Positions 45,401-53,935 of a stretch of DNA of 64,000 bases are shown piece by piece. Where the stretch lies: positions 1,195,215 to 1,259,214 of the forward strand of contig NZ_JAIVAF010000003.1 in the NCBI RefSeq assembly GCF_020171805.1. The letters are read 5' to 3'. The notes beneath the pieces are model-generated. The model worked only from the letters and a program-made list of their open reading frames with translations, was not told where the DNA came from and searched no databases. A program made the position numbers and the translations under genes. Each line of letters opens with the position of its first letter. Within the stretch, counting starts at the first letter, position 1. This stretch comes from Guptibacillus algicola. Lineage in GTDB: Bacteria; Bacillota; Bacilli; Bacillales; Guptibacillaceae.

Positions 45401-45805
45401 CTAACTTACTTGAAAACTTTCCTCAAGAGCTTTACGTAGCTCATCAGGGATTTGCTCGCTTTTTTGTTCTTTAAAATTAAAGTACACGATGACAGACTCT
45501 CCCTCTGCAACAAGCGTACCGTTTTTAGCGTTTCTCATTCGATGGCACATGACAAAACTCTTTGTTCCGATCTTCTTAATAAATGTTTCCACCGTAAGAC
45601 TTTCTCCGAAATACACCTGGGCATGAAAATCACAATTTGTAGATACCAAAATGAATTTCCAGTCTTCTGTACTAGAGTCCCCTCTATGTTGATTTAAAAA
45701 CTCAACTCTAGCTTCCTCCATATATATAAAATAACTTGTATTATTCACATGCCCTAGTGCATCCGTTTCGCAAAATCTAACCTTCACATTCATCTCGTGG
45801 CTCAT
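45401..45805 (-). CDS. Acyl-CoA thioesterase (hot-dog fold, 4HBT type)
   Basis: A 134-aa 4-hydroxybenzoyl-CoA-thioesterase-like protein: VRFCETDALGHVNNTSYFIYMEEARVEFL is the classical N-terminal block with the catalytic Asp (quoted in parts, e.g. TDALGHVNNTSYF), followed by DFHAQVYFGESLTVET and FVMCHRMRNAKNGTLVAEGESVIVYF. It would hydrolyse short or branched acyl-CoA. ATG 45805 has GGGA plus GAGAG upstream. The frame also reads back to a GTG at 45826 that overlaps the stop of the enoyl-CoA hydratase gene, showing tight coupling. Confidence 0.9.
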   Translation of the reverse strand: MSHEMNVKVRFCETDALGHVNNTSYFIYMEEARVEFLNQHRGDSSTEDWKFILVSTNCDFHAQVYFGESLTVETFIKKIGTKSFVMCHRMRNAKNGTLVAEGESVIVYFNFKEQKSEQIPDELRKALEESFQVS

Positions 45806-45822
45806 GTTCTTCCCTCTCTCTA

Positions 45823-46599
45823 TCACCTATGTGTAAATTGTGGTTTTCTCTTTTCAAAGAAAGCAGTCACACCTTCTTTAATATCATCTGTTTGAAATAC
45901 TTGATCGAATAACTCTGCTTCAAGATCAATCCCTTTTTCCATCGGCAGTTCTGACCCTTTATTGACAGCTTTCTTAATTCTAGAAAGGGACTGAAGTGAT
46001 TTATCCGATATTTTTGAAGCAAGACTTTGCGCATATGTCATACCTTGTCCAGTCGGCACGACATGATTAACAAGCCCATACTGCTCTGCCTTTAGTGCAC
46101 TGATTGGTTCACCAGTGAACATGATTTCTTTTGCTCGAGCTTCTCCAACCAATCGTGGCAGCCTCTGAGTACCCCCACCACCTGGGAACAAGCCTAACTT
46201 AATTTCAGGAAGCCCTAACTGAGCTTGATCTTCTGCAATACGGATATCACATGTCATCGCAAGCTCGCACCCTCCACCAAACGTTAACCCATTTAATAGA
46301 GCGATCGTTGGCTTAGGAAAATCATCGATATAGTTAAACATGCGATGGGTATCCATCACGATATCCTTGAAATTGCCCTGCCCCATCCATTCAGGAAACT
46401 CCTTAATATCAGCTCCCGCTACAAAAGCCTTGTCTCCAGCACCTGTCAAAATAATTGCTACAGCTTCATCATTCGATTCAAGCTCTCCAAAAACCTCAAA
46501 AAGATTCGTAATTACTTCTTTACTTAGTACATTGAGGGGAGGGTTATTAATTGTGACAATTGCTGTTCTTTCTTTAATCTCATATGTTACCTTTTCCAT
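45823..46599 (-). CDS. Enoyl-CoA hydratase
   Basis: A 258-aa crotonase with both catalytic Glu residues present: GGGCELAMTCDIRIA (first Glu) and GLPEIKLGLFPGGGGTQRLPR (second Glu), plus AFVAGADIKEF for CoA binding. It hydrates trans-2-enoyl-CoA. This is the classical form, in contrast to the Glu-less enzyme at 17966 in the acyl-CoA locus. GGAG lies 8 bases before the ATG. It is the first gene of a two-gene unit with the thioesterase. Confidence 0.93.
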   Translation of the reverse strand: MEKVTYEIKERTAIVTINNPPLNVLSKEVITNLFEVFGELESNDEAVAIILTGAGDKAFVAGADIKEFPEWMGQGNFKDIVMDTHRMFNYIDDFPKPTIALLNGLTFGGGCELAMTCDIRIAEDQAQLGLPEIKLGLFPGGGGTQRLPRLVGEARAKEIMFTGEPISALKAEQYGLVNHVVPTGQGMTYAQSLASKISDKSLQSLSRIKKAVNKGSELPMEKGIDLEAELFDQVFQTDDIKEGVTAFFEKRKPQFTHR

Positions 46600-46759
46600 T
46601 CCAAATCACTCCTTTGTTATGTAGAACATTTTTCAACGATAATAAAGAGCTACATATCAATCTTACATGTAAACGTTTGTAATTTTCAATATATTTAAAC
46701 TGTTTTATTTTTAGATAATCGGGAATTCCAGTTTTACATTTTATGAAAGGAGTCTTATT

Positions 46760-47206
46760 ATGAATGAAAACCTATACCGCCTCACACTTGATTATGAAGA
46801 ATCAATAGATTCTTGTGAGGGCAAAACAGTACCAGAATTTATTGCTAATTTCATCTATGGATCAATGGACTATAACAAGGATAATTTCGATAAACTACAA
46901 GAAGAAATGAGTAAACAAGCTCAAAATCAAGAACCAGAGGAATTTAAGCGCGCTTTTGATGAGATGCTATTGTACTTAAGAGATAAATTCATTGAACTAG
47001 ATCCAAATAAAGAGTATTGGGCTCTTCATTACAGAGAAGGAGTGAGCGCATTCATCGCGATGATCGATGGATTGGTTATACAATATTTCTCTGGTTTATA
47101 CTCGGTCGATGATTTAAAAGAAAGATCCCAGTTATTTGCAGATATTATTGTAAGAGGTTTTGTTGGAGTAAAAGAGCACCATACAGATGTGATGTCTAGA
47201 GACTAA
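46760..47206 (+). CDS. Helical hypothetical protein, TetR-C-terminal-like
   Basis: A 148-aa soluble, mostly alpha-helical protein I cannot name. Segments such as FIANFIYGSMDYNKDNFDKLQEEMSK and HYREGVSAFIAMIDGLVIQYFSGLYSVDDLKERSQLFADIIVRGFVG resemble the ligand-binding half of TetR-type regulators (in quoted parts, GLVIQYFSGLYSV), but no helix-turn-helix is present. It might be a regulator lacking a DNA-binding domain or an unrelated helical protein. GGAG lies before the ATG and a bidirectional-looking hairpin follows the stop. Confidence 0.55.
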   Translation: MNENLYRLTLDYEESIDSCEGKTVPEFIANFIYGSMDYNKDNFDKLQEEMSKQAQNQEPEEFKRAFDEMLLYLRDKFIELDPNKEYWALHYREGVSAFIAMIDGLVIQYFSGLYSVDDLKERSQLFADIIVRGFVGVKEHHTDVMSRD

Positions 47207-47212
47207 TACAAT

Positions 47213-47236
47213 ACCCTGCCACTCATGTGGCAGGGT
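47213..47236 (+). terminator. Hairpin terminator downstream of the 46760 gene
   Basis: Ten-base-pair stem ACCCTGCCAC / GTGGCAGGGT with a 4-base loop and a T-rich tail GTCTTATTTT. Confidence 0.85.
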
Positions 47237-47244
47237 GTCTTATT

Positions 47245-48768
47245 TTAGGAATTCAGTTGATAGACGTCCGAGTACTTATTCTCTAGATACTCGATTAAGT
47301 ACTTCGCATTAAGGCCTTCGCCAGTAATATCTTTAATAATTTCAACAGGCTTCTTCATCTTCCCATACTGATGGATATTTTCAGTAAGCCACTCTTTTAT
47401 TGGTAAGAGGTTGCCTTCTTCTAATAACTTGTCAAAATGAGGAAGGTCTTTTTTGATAGCATGTTTGATTTGTGCTGCGTAAATATAGCCTAGTGCATAG
47501 GACGGGAAATACCCAAAAGCTCCACCTGACCAGTGAACATCTTGAAGAACACCATTCGCATCGCTGTCTGGCGTTATACCAAGGTACTCTTCCATCTTCT
47601 CATTCCAAATCGACGGAAGATCTTTCACTTCTATCTCCCCATTGATCAACCCTTTTTCGATTTCATAGCGAACCATAATATGAAGAGCATACGTCATTTC
47701 ATCTGCTTCAATTCTGATAAGAGAAGGACCCGCCACGTTAATCGCACGGTAATAGTCATCCAAGCTAACATCGTCGAATTGACCAGTTGAATATTCCTTT
47801 AATGTGTCATAGTTATCTTGCCAGAACGACTTATGACGACCTACGAAATTCTCCCAGAATAGTGATTGAGATTCATGAATGCCCATTGATGTTCCTGAGC
47901 AAAGAGGTGTTCCTATTAAATCTGGAGAGATGTTTTGTTCATACAATGCATGTCCACCTTCATGAATCGTTCCAAAAACAGCTGTGCGGAAATCAGTTTC
48001 ATCATATTTTGTAGTCACTCGAACGTCTCCAGGGTTCAGTCCTGTAGCGAATGGATGGACTGTCTTGTCAAGACGACCTGCATTAAAGTCATACCCCATC
48101 TTCTTCAGTATTTCTAAACTGAATGCCTGCTGCTTATCTTCAGGAAAATGCTCAAACAAGAAGTCCGTCTTTGGCTTGTCTTTTGACTCCACTACCTTTT
48201 TCACGAGAGGGACGATGTGTTCACGAAGTTGTCCAAACACGCGATCGATCATATCCACCGTTACGCCAGGCTCATACAAATCTAAAAGAGTATTATACTT
48301 ATTCCCTTCGTAACCCCAGTACTCCACAAACTTTTGATTAAAGGCTACTAGTTTTTCAAGGTACGGACGAAAGAGCTCAAAATCATTGTTTTCCTTCGCT
48401 TCCTCCCATACGCTTTCAGCCTTTGAACTCAAGATGACGTATTCTGAATATTCCTCTGCGGGAATCTTTATATTTCTATCGTACTCTTTTTGACATTCTT
48501 CGACAGTTTTCTTTGTTTTCTCATCTAACTTACTCATGACATCTTCTTCGGAAAGTTTAGATAAAAATTCTTTCATTTCACTGGATACGGACATGTTAAA
48601 TACCTCAGACGACATCATCCCGATAACTTCTGAGCGTTGCCCTGCACCTTTTTTTGGAGCTCCTGTTCTTAAATCCCAATACATTAATCCGATTGCTTCA
48701 TTAAAGCCTGTCATCTTCTTCGTATAGTTCAAAAAGTCTTGTTCAATTTGATTTAAATCAAATTGCAT
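47245..48768 (-). CDS. M32-family carboxypeptidase Taq
   Basis: A 507-aa metallocarboxypeptidase (B. subtilis YpwA type). The zinc motif is HEGGH in TIHEGGHALYEQ with the downstream Glu in ESQSLFWENFVGR; GTSMGIHESQS and YFPSYALGYIYAAQ are family blocks. It removes C-terminal residues from peptides with a broad specificity. AGAGGA precedes the ATG. Single gene; its terminator region contains the start of the YppF-like gene in the opposite direction. Confidence 0.94.
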   Translation of the reverse strand: MQFDLNQIEQDFLNYTKKMTGFNEAIGLMYWDLRTGAPKKGAGQRSEVIGMMSSEVFNMSVSSEMKEFLSKLSEEDVMSKLDEKTKKTVEECQKEYDRNIKIPAEEYSEYVILSSKAESVWEEAKENNDFELFRPYLEKLVAFNQKFVEYWGYEGNKYNTLLDLYEPGVTVDMIDRVFGQLREHIVPLVKKVVESKDKPKTDFLFEHFPEDKQQAFSLEILKKMGYDFNAGRLDKTVHPFATGLNPGDVRVTTKYDETDFRTAVFGTIHEGGHALYEQNISPDLIGTPLCSGTSMGIHESQSLFWENFVGRHKSFWQDNYDTLKEYSTGQFDDVSLDDYYRAINVAGPSLIRIEADEMTYALHIMVRYEIEKGLINGEIEVKDLPSIWNEKMEEYLGITPDSDANGVLQDVHWSGGAFGYFPSYALGYIYAAQIKHAIKKDLPHFDKLLEEGNLLPIKEWLTENIHQYGKMKKPVEIIKDITGEGLNAKYLIEYLENKYSDVYQLNS

Positions 48769-48939
48769 CCTTATTCCTCTCCCTTTTATTAAATAGTTTG
48801 ATTACACTACCGCACATTCGACAATGCTCGTGAAAATATGTAACGTTTTGTCGGAAGTTAAAAAATTCAAAAACAATAGATATTGAAAAACTCATGTTAT
48901 CCTTTTTATAAGGAAAATATAGTTCAAGGAGGGGTTAGA

Positions 48940-49146
48940 TTGTCTATCAAAGATCTGATCAGTACATTCGAAGAGGTTAAAGGAAAGCAACCAGCTTCTG
49001 CAGACGAGCTACTAGATTTTGCTCAGGCGAACTACTTACGAGGCCACATTTCATTGCATGAATACCAATGCTGCTTTAAAGAATTGAATGCCCAAGGTGC
49101 TAAGAAACCCGAATATTTCTCTGAAAAAGAACTGAAAACAACTTGA
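48940..49146 (+). CDS. YppF-like small protein
   Basis: A 68-aa soluble protein starting from TTG 48940, chosen because AAGGAGGGG lies 5 bases upstream; the 19-residue longer frame has no site. The pattern DLISTFEEVKGKQPASADELLDFAQANYLRGHISLHEYQCCFKELNAQG agrees with the YppF family as I recall it (LLDFA, GxIxxxEY). Function of YppF is unknown. It is divergent from the M32 carboxypeptidase gene and ends before a strong bidirectional terminator. Confidence 0.65.
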   Translation: MSIKDLISTFEEVKGKQPASADELLDFAQANYLRGHISLHEYQCCFKELNAQGAKKPEYFSEKELKTT

Positions 49147-49203
49147 CCCTCTATATAACTATCCTACCATAAACTGTTTACCTAAAAACAAACTAGCACG
49201 AAA

Positions 49204-49231
49204 AAAAGACATGGGCTGCCCCATGTCTTTT
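49204..49231. terminator. Bidirectional terminator
   Basis: Twelve-base-pair stem AAAAGACATGGG / CCCATGTCTTTT with a 4-base loop; it lies directly at the stop of the leftward zinc-ribbon gene. Confidence 0.9.
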
Positions 49232-49339
49232 CTAATGCTGTAACGTAATTTCGAGATTAGTAAAACGATCATTCATGCATAAAGGGCATTCCTTTTGCGA
49301 TCTATTTAATATTGCACAACACTGTTTACAATACTTCAT
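49232..49339 (-). CDS. 35-aa zinc-ribbon-like protein
   Basis: A very short gene, not found by ordinary length cut-offs. ATG 49339 has GGAGG 7 bases upstream (an earlier ATG 49345 sits right on that site). The protein MKYCKQCCAILNRSQKECP continues LCMNDRFTNLEITLQH: C4-x2-C7-C8 and C18-x2-C21 form a compact zinc ribbon. It stops at the shared terminator. Zinc-ribbon mini-proteins are common in Bacillus, often uncharacterised. Confidence 0.6.
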   Translation of the reverse strand: MKYCKQCCAILNRSQKECPLCMNDRFTNLEITLQH

Positions 49340-49407
49340 CTTCATACCTCCATTGTGAATTCCAATGAAGAACTAATTCCCGAATCTATACCGTTCAAAA
49401 CGGGTAC

Positions 49408-49677
49408 TTACACACCTGCGCCCCCGCTTGAAATCACAGCGATCAAGATTCCTATGAATGCAACGGTACCAATAATGGAGAGAATCGATAACGCTACAAA
49501 GATCCACCCAGCAACCTTGCGATTCGTTTTAATCAAATAAATCCCAAGTGGAAGTAGTGTGAATAGAAAACCTAATATTCCCCATAGCCATGGATTCTTA
49601 CCATGCTTTGGTGCATCTATAGCAAGATACACAGCAACTATGATAGGAACTAGAAAAGTAAAAAAGCTTATTTCCAT
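49408..49677 (-). CDS. Small multi-helix membrane protein
   Basis: An 89-aa protein with three hydrophobic segments (about residues 5-18, 28-46, 58-82) separated by short loops including DAPKHGKNPW and KTNRKVAGW; the C-terminus is Gly/Ala/Val-rich. The GKNPWLWGILGFLFTLLPLGIYL block resembles the PLDc_N/YqaE-like short membrane proteins seen in Firmicutes. Function unknown. GGGGG lies 8 bases before the ATG. Confidence 0.6.
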   Translation of the reverse strand: MEISFFTFLVPIIVAVYLAIDAPKHGKNPWLWGILGFLFTLLPLGIYLIKTNRKVAGWIFVALSILSIIGTVAFIGILIAVISSGGAGV

Positions 49678-49747
49678 GCATATATCCCCCTTTCTATTGC
49701 ATCGACCAATAGAAACGATACATCAAAATGCTTGATGCGTCTACAAA

Positions 49748-50032
49748 TTACCTTGAAGAAAGCACAAAAAAATGATTCATCATACCTACCGAAGTAATAA
49801 TTTTCCCATCATAGTTTTTTGTACGATAAAGTGAAAAAACATACCAGTTCGATCGCTCAGTGTTAGAAGATAGATAAGGGACTACAGCAAGGTCGATTCC
49901 AATTTCGACTAATGTATTCTGATCCTTTTTCAATTCATCCGAAGCCCATTCTACATAACCTTCAGTGTCTGGATTCGTAAATAGCATTCCTACCATAACC
50001 AATACACAAATAAAAAGTCCTGTTCTCTTCAT
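49748..50032 (-). CDS. Small exported hypothetical protein
   Basis: A 94-aa protein starting MKRTGLFICVLVMVGMLFTNPDTEGYVEWASDELKKD: one hydrophobic segment, then a soluble part with YLSSNTERSNWYVFSLYRTKNYDGKIITSVGMMNHFFVL. It looks like a DUF4359-type secreted or membrane-attached protein (assignment uncertain). ATG 50032 has GGGAGG 5 bases upstream; 13 residues upstream in the longer frame are not supported. Single gene. Confidence 0.55.
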   Translation of the reverse strand: MKRTGLFICVLVMVGMLFTNPDTEGYVEWASDELKKDQNTLVEIGIDLAVVPYLSSNTERSNWYVFSLYRTKNYDGKIITSVGMMNHFFVLSSR

Positions 50033-50145
50033 GGTATCCTCCCAAAAGTGTGCCTCTTTAAACTTATCCATATTTATCCGTTTACATGCAGGTTGTTCTC
50101 GGGTAGAGAATACTAGAACGCAATTCTAGATAGGAGGAATTATTC

Positions 50146-50385
50146 ATGAGACAACACCGTATCAATACGCTTAAACCTGGAGAACATTATACTGCTAAGG
50201 AACTGGATAGCTTTGTATCCACGACTGATGTTGTGTTACTAGCAAGTAATGCATCACAACTTTTTTCTGATCCTGAAAGAGAATATAAAGTAGTGAATGA
50301 ACTAGAAGGATTTTTTGAACATTCCTCAGATGACGGCGAGAAATATTTTCGAGATAAACGCGCATACATCGTTGAAAAAGTATAA
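50146..50385 (+). CDS. Small soluble hypothetical protein
   Basis: A 79-aa acidic protein I do not recognise: MRQHRINTLKPGEHYTAKELDS, then VVLLASNASQLFSDPEREYKVVNELEGFF and a charged end. No cysteine, no membrane segment. GGAGGA lies 8 bases before the ATG. It ends at a strong bidirectional terminator facing rlmL. Divergent from the small exported protein gene. Confidence 0.55.
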   Translation: MRQHRINTLKPGEHYTAKELDSFVSTTDVVLLASNASQLFSDPEREYKVVNELEGFFEHSSDDGEKYFRDKRAYIVEKV

Positions 50386-50390
50386 GTAAA

Positions 50391-50427
50391 AAAAGCCCCT
50401 AAGCGATACAAACGCTTAGGGGCTTTT
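50391..50427. terminator. Bidirectional terminator between the 50146 gene and rlmL
   Basis: Fifteen-base-pair perfect stem (50391-50405 with 50413-50427), 7-base loop, A/T tracts on both arms. Confidence 0.93.
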
Positions 50428-50433
50428 CATATT

Positions 50434-51573
50434 TTAATCCTTGGGTGGTCTCGGACCAAAGAACTGATAATAATGTGTTTTGATATCACCGTTATAAAGC
50501 TTACGGTTCTTCGATGATTTCTTACCATATAGCTCTTCGAATTTCGGATGAGAAGTTAGGATGTAGATCGACCATGTATCGAGACGGTTACGGAACGCTC
50601 GTCCCATGTCTTTATACATCTGTTCAACTTCCTCACGGTCACCAAGACGTTCACCGTATGGCGGGTTACCAATTAAGCAACCATACTCCATCTTAGAACT
50701 AACATCAGAAACCTGCATCTGTTTAAACTGAAGCATATCTCCGAATCCAGCTTCAAGAGCATTGTTCTTCGAAAGCTCGACCATCTTCGGATCAAGATCA
50801 CTGCCAAAGATATGAAGAGGCTGATCATATTTTGCGAGATCCTCTGTTTCGATCATCGCCTCTTCCCATTTTTTCTTACCGATCCAAGCCCAGTCTTCAG
50901 AAGCGAACTCCCTGTTAAAGCCTGGCGCGATGTTCTGTCCAATCATAGCTGCTTCAATCGGAAGTGTACCTGATCCACAAAACGGATCGATAAATGGCTT
51001 ATCTGCGTTCCAGTTTGTAAGCATGACCATTGCAGCTGCCATCGTTTCTTTTAACGGAGCTGCACTGTGTAGGTAACGGTATCCTCTTCTATGCAATCCT
51101 TTACCGCTTGTATCGATAGTAAGTGTCGCAGTATCTTTATGAATGGCCACTTCAATCTTAAATAGCGGTCCATCTTCATCAAACCAGGACACATTGTATT
51201 TTTCTTTCATACTCTCAACGATAGCTTTCTTCACGATAGCCTGGCAATCCGGAACACTATATAACGTGGATTTCACCGATTTACCTGAAACAGGGAACTC
51301 AGCATTTTCTGGCAAGAGATCTCCCCAAGGAAGTGCTTTTGTTGCTTCAAATAGTTCGTCAAAAGTGGTTACTTTGAATTCCCCTACCTTCAGCTTCACG
51401 CGATCAGCCGTTCTTAACCAATAATTCGATCTGCAAATTCCGAGCTCATCACTTTCATATGTAACTTTTCCATTATCAATTCTTACGTTCTCAAAGCCTA
51501 GATCTTTTACTTCTCGCCCTACGAGAGATTCAAGTCCCATAGTAGCTGTTGCAATCAATTCATATTTTGCCAT
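50434..51573 (-). CDS. rlmL: 23S rRNA (guanine-N2) methyltransferase with THUMP domain (YpsC-like)
   Basis: A 379-aa SAM-dependent RNA methyltransferase of the RlmL N-terminal/YpsC type, lacking the second RlmK domain. THUMP-like region about residues 55-160; SAM motif FIDPFCGSGTLPIEAAMIG (residues about 190-208); catalytic NPPYGER. Expected to methylate a guanine of 23S rRNA. ATG 51573 has GGAG 9 bases upstream; three extra codons in the longer frame do not. It lies next to rnpB, gpsB and ypsA in the same order as in B. subtilis. Confidence 0.9.
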   Translation of the reverse strand: MAKYELIATATMGLESLVGREVKDLGFENVRIDNGKVTYESDELGICRSNYWLRTADRVKLKVGEFKVTTFDELFEATKALPWGDLLPENAEFPVSGKSVKSTLYSVPDCQAIVKKAIVESMKEKYNVSWFDEDGPLFKIEVAIHKDTATLTIDTSGKGLHRRGYRYLHSAAPLKETMAAAMVMLTNWNADKPFIDPFCGSGTLPIEAAMIGQNIAPGFNREFASEDWAWIGKKKWEEAMIETEDLAKYDQPLHIFGSDLDPKMVELSKNNALEAGFGDMLQFKQMQVSDVSSKMEYGCLIGNPPYGERLGDREEVEQMYKDMGRAFRNRLDTWSIYILTSHPKFEELYGKKSSKNRKLYNGDIKTHYYQFFGPRPPKD

Positions 51574-51668
51574 TCTCTTCAACTCCGATCGTATGACTAC
51601 ATCTTAATATGATAATATACCGTTCATTTTGCCGACTTAATCATACAGGAATTCCTCTAAACATGCAA

Positions 51669-51690
51669 AAAAGCCCTATTAGGGGCTTTT
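51669..51690 (-). terminator. Intrinsic terminator of rnpB
   Basis: Eight-base-pair stem AAAAGCCC / GGGCTTTT, T-run on the minus strand, directly after the RNase P RNA 3' end. Confidence 0.85.
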
Positions 51691-51696
51691 CAAAGT

Positions 51697-52100
51697 AGAT
51701 AACGTTCTGTAAGCCATGTTCTGTTCCTTCGTACTGCAAGCGGGTCTCCCCTCGCACTTAGGTGGTAATCATCTATCTCCAGACGCGTCCTCCGTCTGGC
51801 TTTCTATCCGTTAAATTCCTTCAAGAAAGCTCCCCTACCATAATTTGGGTTTCTCGCTCGTGGGGTTTACCTCGTTCCACTCTTAATGTTTCCATTAAGA
51901 CTTCGTCACTGTGGCACTTTCAGAGTATTCAGGCCATATCTCGAAAGACGTAGGCCCTTTCCCCGCCGTTAGCCCTAAAGGACTACCCTGACTTATTTTT
52001 TCATCAGGCACGAACACTACGATCATCTCAGATCGTGCGAGCATGGACTTTCCTCTACATAAGAAATAACTTATGCAGCGATCACCCGAACGTTATCTTT
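51697..52100 (-). ncRNA. rnpB: RNase P RNA, bacterial type B
   Basis: About 400 nt on the minus strand. It shows the diagnostic GAGGAAAGTCCATGCTCGCAC block (quoted in part as AGAGGAAAGTCC), GTTCGTGCCTGATG, AAAGTGCCACAGTGACGAAG, GTGGAACGAGGTAAACCCCACGAGCGAGAAACCCAAAT (in part), AGATAGATGATTACCACC and a 3' end with ACAGAACATGGCTTACAGAACG. The ends GATAACGTT and AACGTTATC pair as P1. The folding resembles the B. subtilis type B molecule. Exact processed 5' and 3' ends are estimates. Confidence 0.97.
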
Positions 52101-52118
52101 ATTAGGACAGCAAACTTA

Positions 52119-52147
52119 ATTATAGCGTAATTAATAGAATTATGCAA
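52119..52147 (-). promoter_or_regulatory. Promoter of rnpB
   Basis: On the minus strand, TTGCAT (-35, at 52147-52142), 17-base spacer and TATAAT (-10, at 52124-52119). Transcription start near 52112. Confidence 0.8.
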
Positions 52148-52227
52148 GAAACTGTTTGTAGAACTGGTTTATATATTATTTTCTATTATTAATACGGTAA
52201 GTGAAATTTATTGTTCAAGTTAAGAAA

Positions 52228-52250
52228 AAACCACCTCATTTTGGCGGTTT
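52228..52250 (-). terminator. Terminator of gpsB
   Basis: Eight-base stem with one mismatch (52228-52235 with 52243-52250), T-run on the minus strand; it overlaps the gpsB stop. Confidence 0.7.
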
Positions 52251-52569
52251 ATTCATATAGCTTACTTCCAAAGACGTGCTTCTCTAGATTAGATAATCGC
52301 TTTAAAATATCATAGTTTGTGTTTCCAGGTTGCGTTTGAGAGCGCGTTTGCTGGCGCTTTTGTTGTTCAGACATACGATCCATCTCTCTTCTTAACCTGG
52401 TGTTTTCTTGACGAAGTTGATCGAGTTCATTTTCAAAATTCTCATAATCCTTGATTACAACATCTAAAAATTTGTCTACATCATCTTGATCATATCCACG
52501 GAAGCCACTTTTGAAATCTTTTTCAAGAATATCTTTAGCTGTTAATTGTAACGATTGCTGCTCTGCCAT
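52249..52569 (-). CDS. gpsB: Cell-division regulator GpsB
   Basis: A 106-aa DivIVA-like coiled-coil protein. The lipid-binding DivIVA N-domain reads [34 protein letters not shown] (residues about 17-50, shown in part as [14 protein letters not shown]), followed by heptads [14 protein letters not shown] and a short C-terminal domain [15 protein letters not shown] for hexamer formation. It shuttles PBP1 between division site and cell wall. Length fits Bacillus GpsB. GAGGTGA lies before the ATG. Upstream of rnpB in the conserved order. Confidence 0.95.
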   Translation of the reverse strand: MAEQQSLQLTAKDILEKDFKSGFRGYDQDDVDKFLDVVIKDYENFENELDQLRQENTRLRREMDRMSEQQKRQQTRSQTQPGNTNYDILKRLSNLEKHVFGSKLYE

Positions 52570-52647
52570 AATATCACCTCAGTATGTACACAGTTTTTGT
52601 CTTTATTTTATTCTTCCAAAAGTCGCTCGACTTGTCAATTGGAATGT

Positions 52648-53223
52648 TTACTGCTTGTAAAAATCTGGATCACTTTCCTGCATGTCCTGCTGAAGCAAAT
52701 CAAGATCGATAGGGGTTATCGTATACACTTCGTACCCACCTTGCTGTTTATTTCTGTTCTCTGCTTCTTTTAAATAATAATCTGGTGATCCTGGCGTGTC
52801 TTCGTCATAAAGAATCAGCATCGCATTGCTCTTCTTTATTAAGAATTCGTTTTTTGCTTTCAGTTGACCAGGGTTTTCATACGGCCTATTCGTTATGGAT
52901 TCTACAAAATCAGCTTCTGAGAGGATCATTTGATAATATTCTTGAGAGGACTCTTTCCACTTCTTCTCTTGATCAAGAAATGGTGTTAACACAGCTAATT
53001 TAAGATCTGGAAACTCCTCTCGTAAATCGAGGGCTACTTCCCCTGCCCATAGTTCGATACCTGTTTGTCCACTAATTAGAACCCATTCAAACTGCATATC
53101 TTCTATCAATTGAGACATTCTAGTTCTGAGGGCCGTCTTTATGATGTGCAATCCAGGATGATCATCGTTAAAAATCCCAATTTCATGAGCTTTATATCCT
53201 GTCACGAGCAGTACATTCGCCAT
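52648..53223 (-). CDS. ypsA: YpsA, SLOG-superfamily protein (DUF1273)
   Basis: A 191-aa Rossmann-like SLOG protein: VLLVTGYKAHEIGIFNDDHPGL at the N-terminus, WVLISGQTGIELWAGEVALDLREEFP in the middle and MLILYDEDTPGSPDYYLKEA near the end. In B. subtilis and Staphylococcus YpsA influences cell division; the nucleotide-derived ligand is not known. AGGAG lies before the ATG. It is next to gpsB, as in B. subtilis, followed by a strong terminator. Confidence 0.93.
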   Translation of the reverse strand: MANVLLVTGYKAHEIGIFNDDHPGLHIIKTALRTRMSQLIEDMQFEWVLISGQTGIELWAGEVALDLREEFPDLKLAVLTPFLDQEKKWKESSQEYYQMILSEADFVESITNRPYENPGQLKAKNEFLIKKSNAMLILYDEDTPGSPDYYLKEAENRNKQQGGYEVYTITPIDLDLLQQDMQESDPDFYKQ

Positions 53224-53239
53224 TTTTTCAACTCCTACT

Positions 53240-53270
53240 AAAAAACGAACTGGAAACCAGTTCGTTTTTT
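53240..53270 (-). terminator. Terminator between cotD and ypsA
   Basis: Fourteen-base-pair perfect stem AAAAAACGAACTGG / CCAGTTCGTTTTTT with a 3-base loop. Confidence 0.9.
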
Positions 53271-53274
53271 ATGA

Positions 53275-53823
53275 TTATCTTCTTCTTTTTTGAGCAGGAC
53301 CTTGACCAGGTCCACCAGGACCCTGCATCGCTCCTGCAACTTGTGATGGATCTCCACCATATCCTGCTGGCATTGCGCCAGTCGGGCTTGGAGGTGGATA
53401 GTTATTTTGATGCGAAGCCAATACTTCGTCAGACTGTGTTAGTGGGTACACATGGTTGTGCTCATACATATGATGATGAACGTTCTTGATGTGTGTTGGA
53501 TGGATGTGTTCCACTTGATGCTTGTAGCAGTAGTTCTTTACACATTGCTTTGTAGGATAAACAAATGGACCTGTAGGACAAGGACCTTGATTCGCTGGAC
53601 TTACTTGACCATTTCCACCCTTCATAGCAGGACTGACTTGGTGTGGCATGTTTGCATTAGGACCTTGCATAGCCGGACTCACTTGGTTCGGCATATTCGC
53701 ATTTGGCCCATGCATTGCTGGACTTACCTGATTAGGCATGTTTGCGTTCGGACCATGCATCGCAGGACTTACCTGATTAGGCATGTTACCGTTTGGACCC
53801 ATATGATCATTACGTCTAAACAT
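53275..53823 (-). CDS. cotD: CotD-type spore coat protein with N-terminal repeats
   Basis: A 182-aa, His/Pro/Gln-rich spore coat protein. Residues 8-67 are four 15-residue repeats of the form HGPNANMPNQVSPAM, plus a degenerate fifth. The CotD-like core reads PTKQCVKNYCYKHQVEHIHPTHI, with HHHMYEHNHVYPLTQSDEV, then a Pro/Gly-rich tail. CotD in B. subtilis is an inner-coat protein of about 75 residues, so this is longer through the repeats. GGGGG lies ahead of the ATG. SigK-type control is expected but not shown here. Confidence 0.85.
   Translation of the reverse strand: MFRRNDHMGPNGNMPNQVSPAMHGPNANMPNQVSPAMHGPNANMPNQVSPAMQGPNANMPHQVSPAMKGGNGQVSPANQGPCPTGPFVYPTKQCVKNYCYKHQVEHIHPTHIKNVHHHMYEHNHVYPLTQSDEVLASHQNNYPPPSPTGAMPAGYGGDPSQVAGAMQGPGGPGQGPAQKRRR
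53623..53802 (-). repeat. 45-bp coding tandem repeat in the CotD-type gene
   Basis: Four consecutive 45-base units encode 15-residue repeats (residues 8-67). Units are nearly identical except for single codon changes (N to A, H to Q). Such in-frame repeats vary in number between strains. Confidence 0.8.
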
Positions 53824-53935
53824 TTAGTAGGTTCCCCCTTCTAGAATAAAGATTTCCCTACTAATTTATGTAACCACCTGCGTACATGTACTGTGTGTTT
53901 GTCCTTATTTCCCGTTTGAAACGTAAAGAAAGAGC

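Noticed and set aside
53452..53844. Plus-strand reading frame of 130 codons
   Set aside because: Antisense to the cotD repeats; its repetitive HSRTH-type composition is simply the complement of those repeats.
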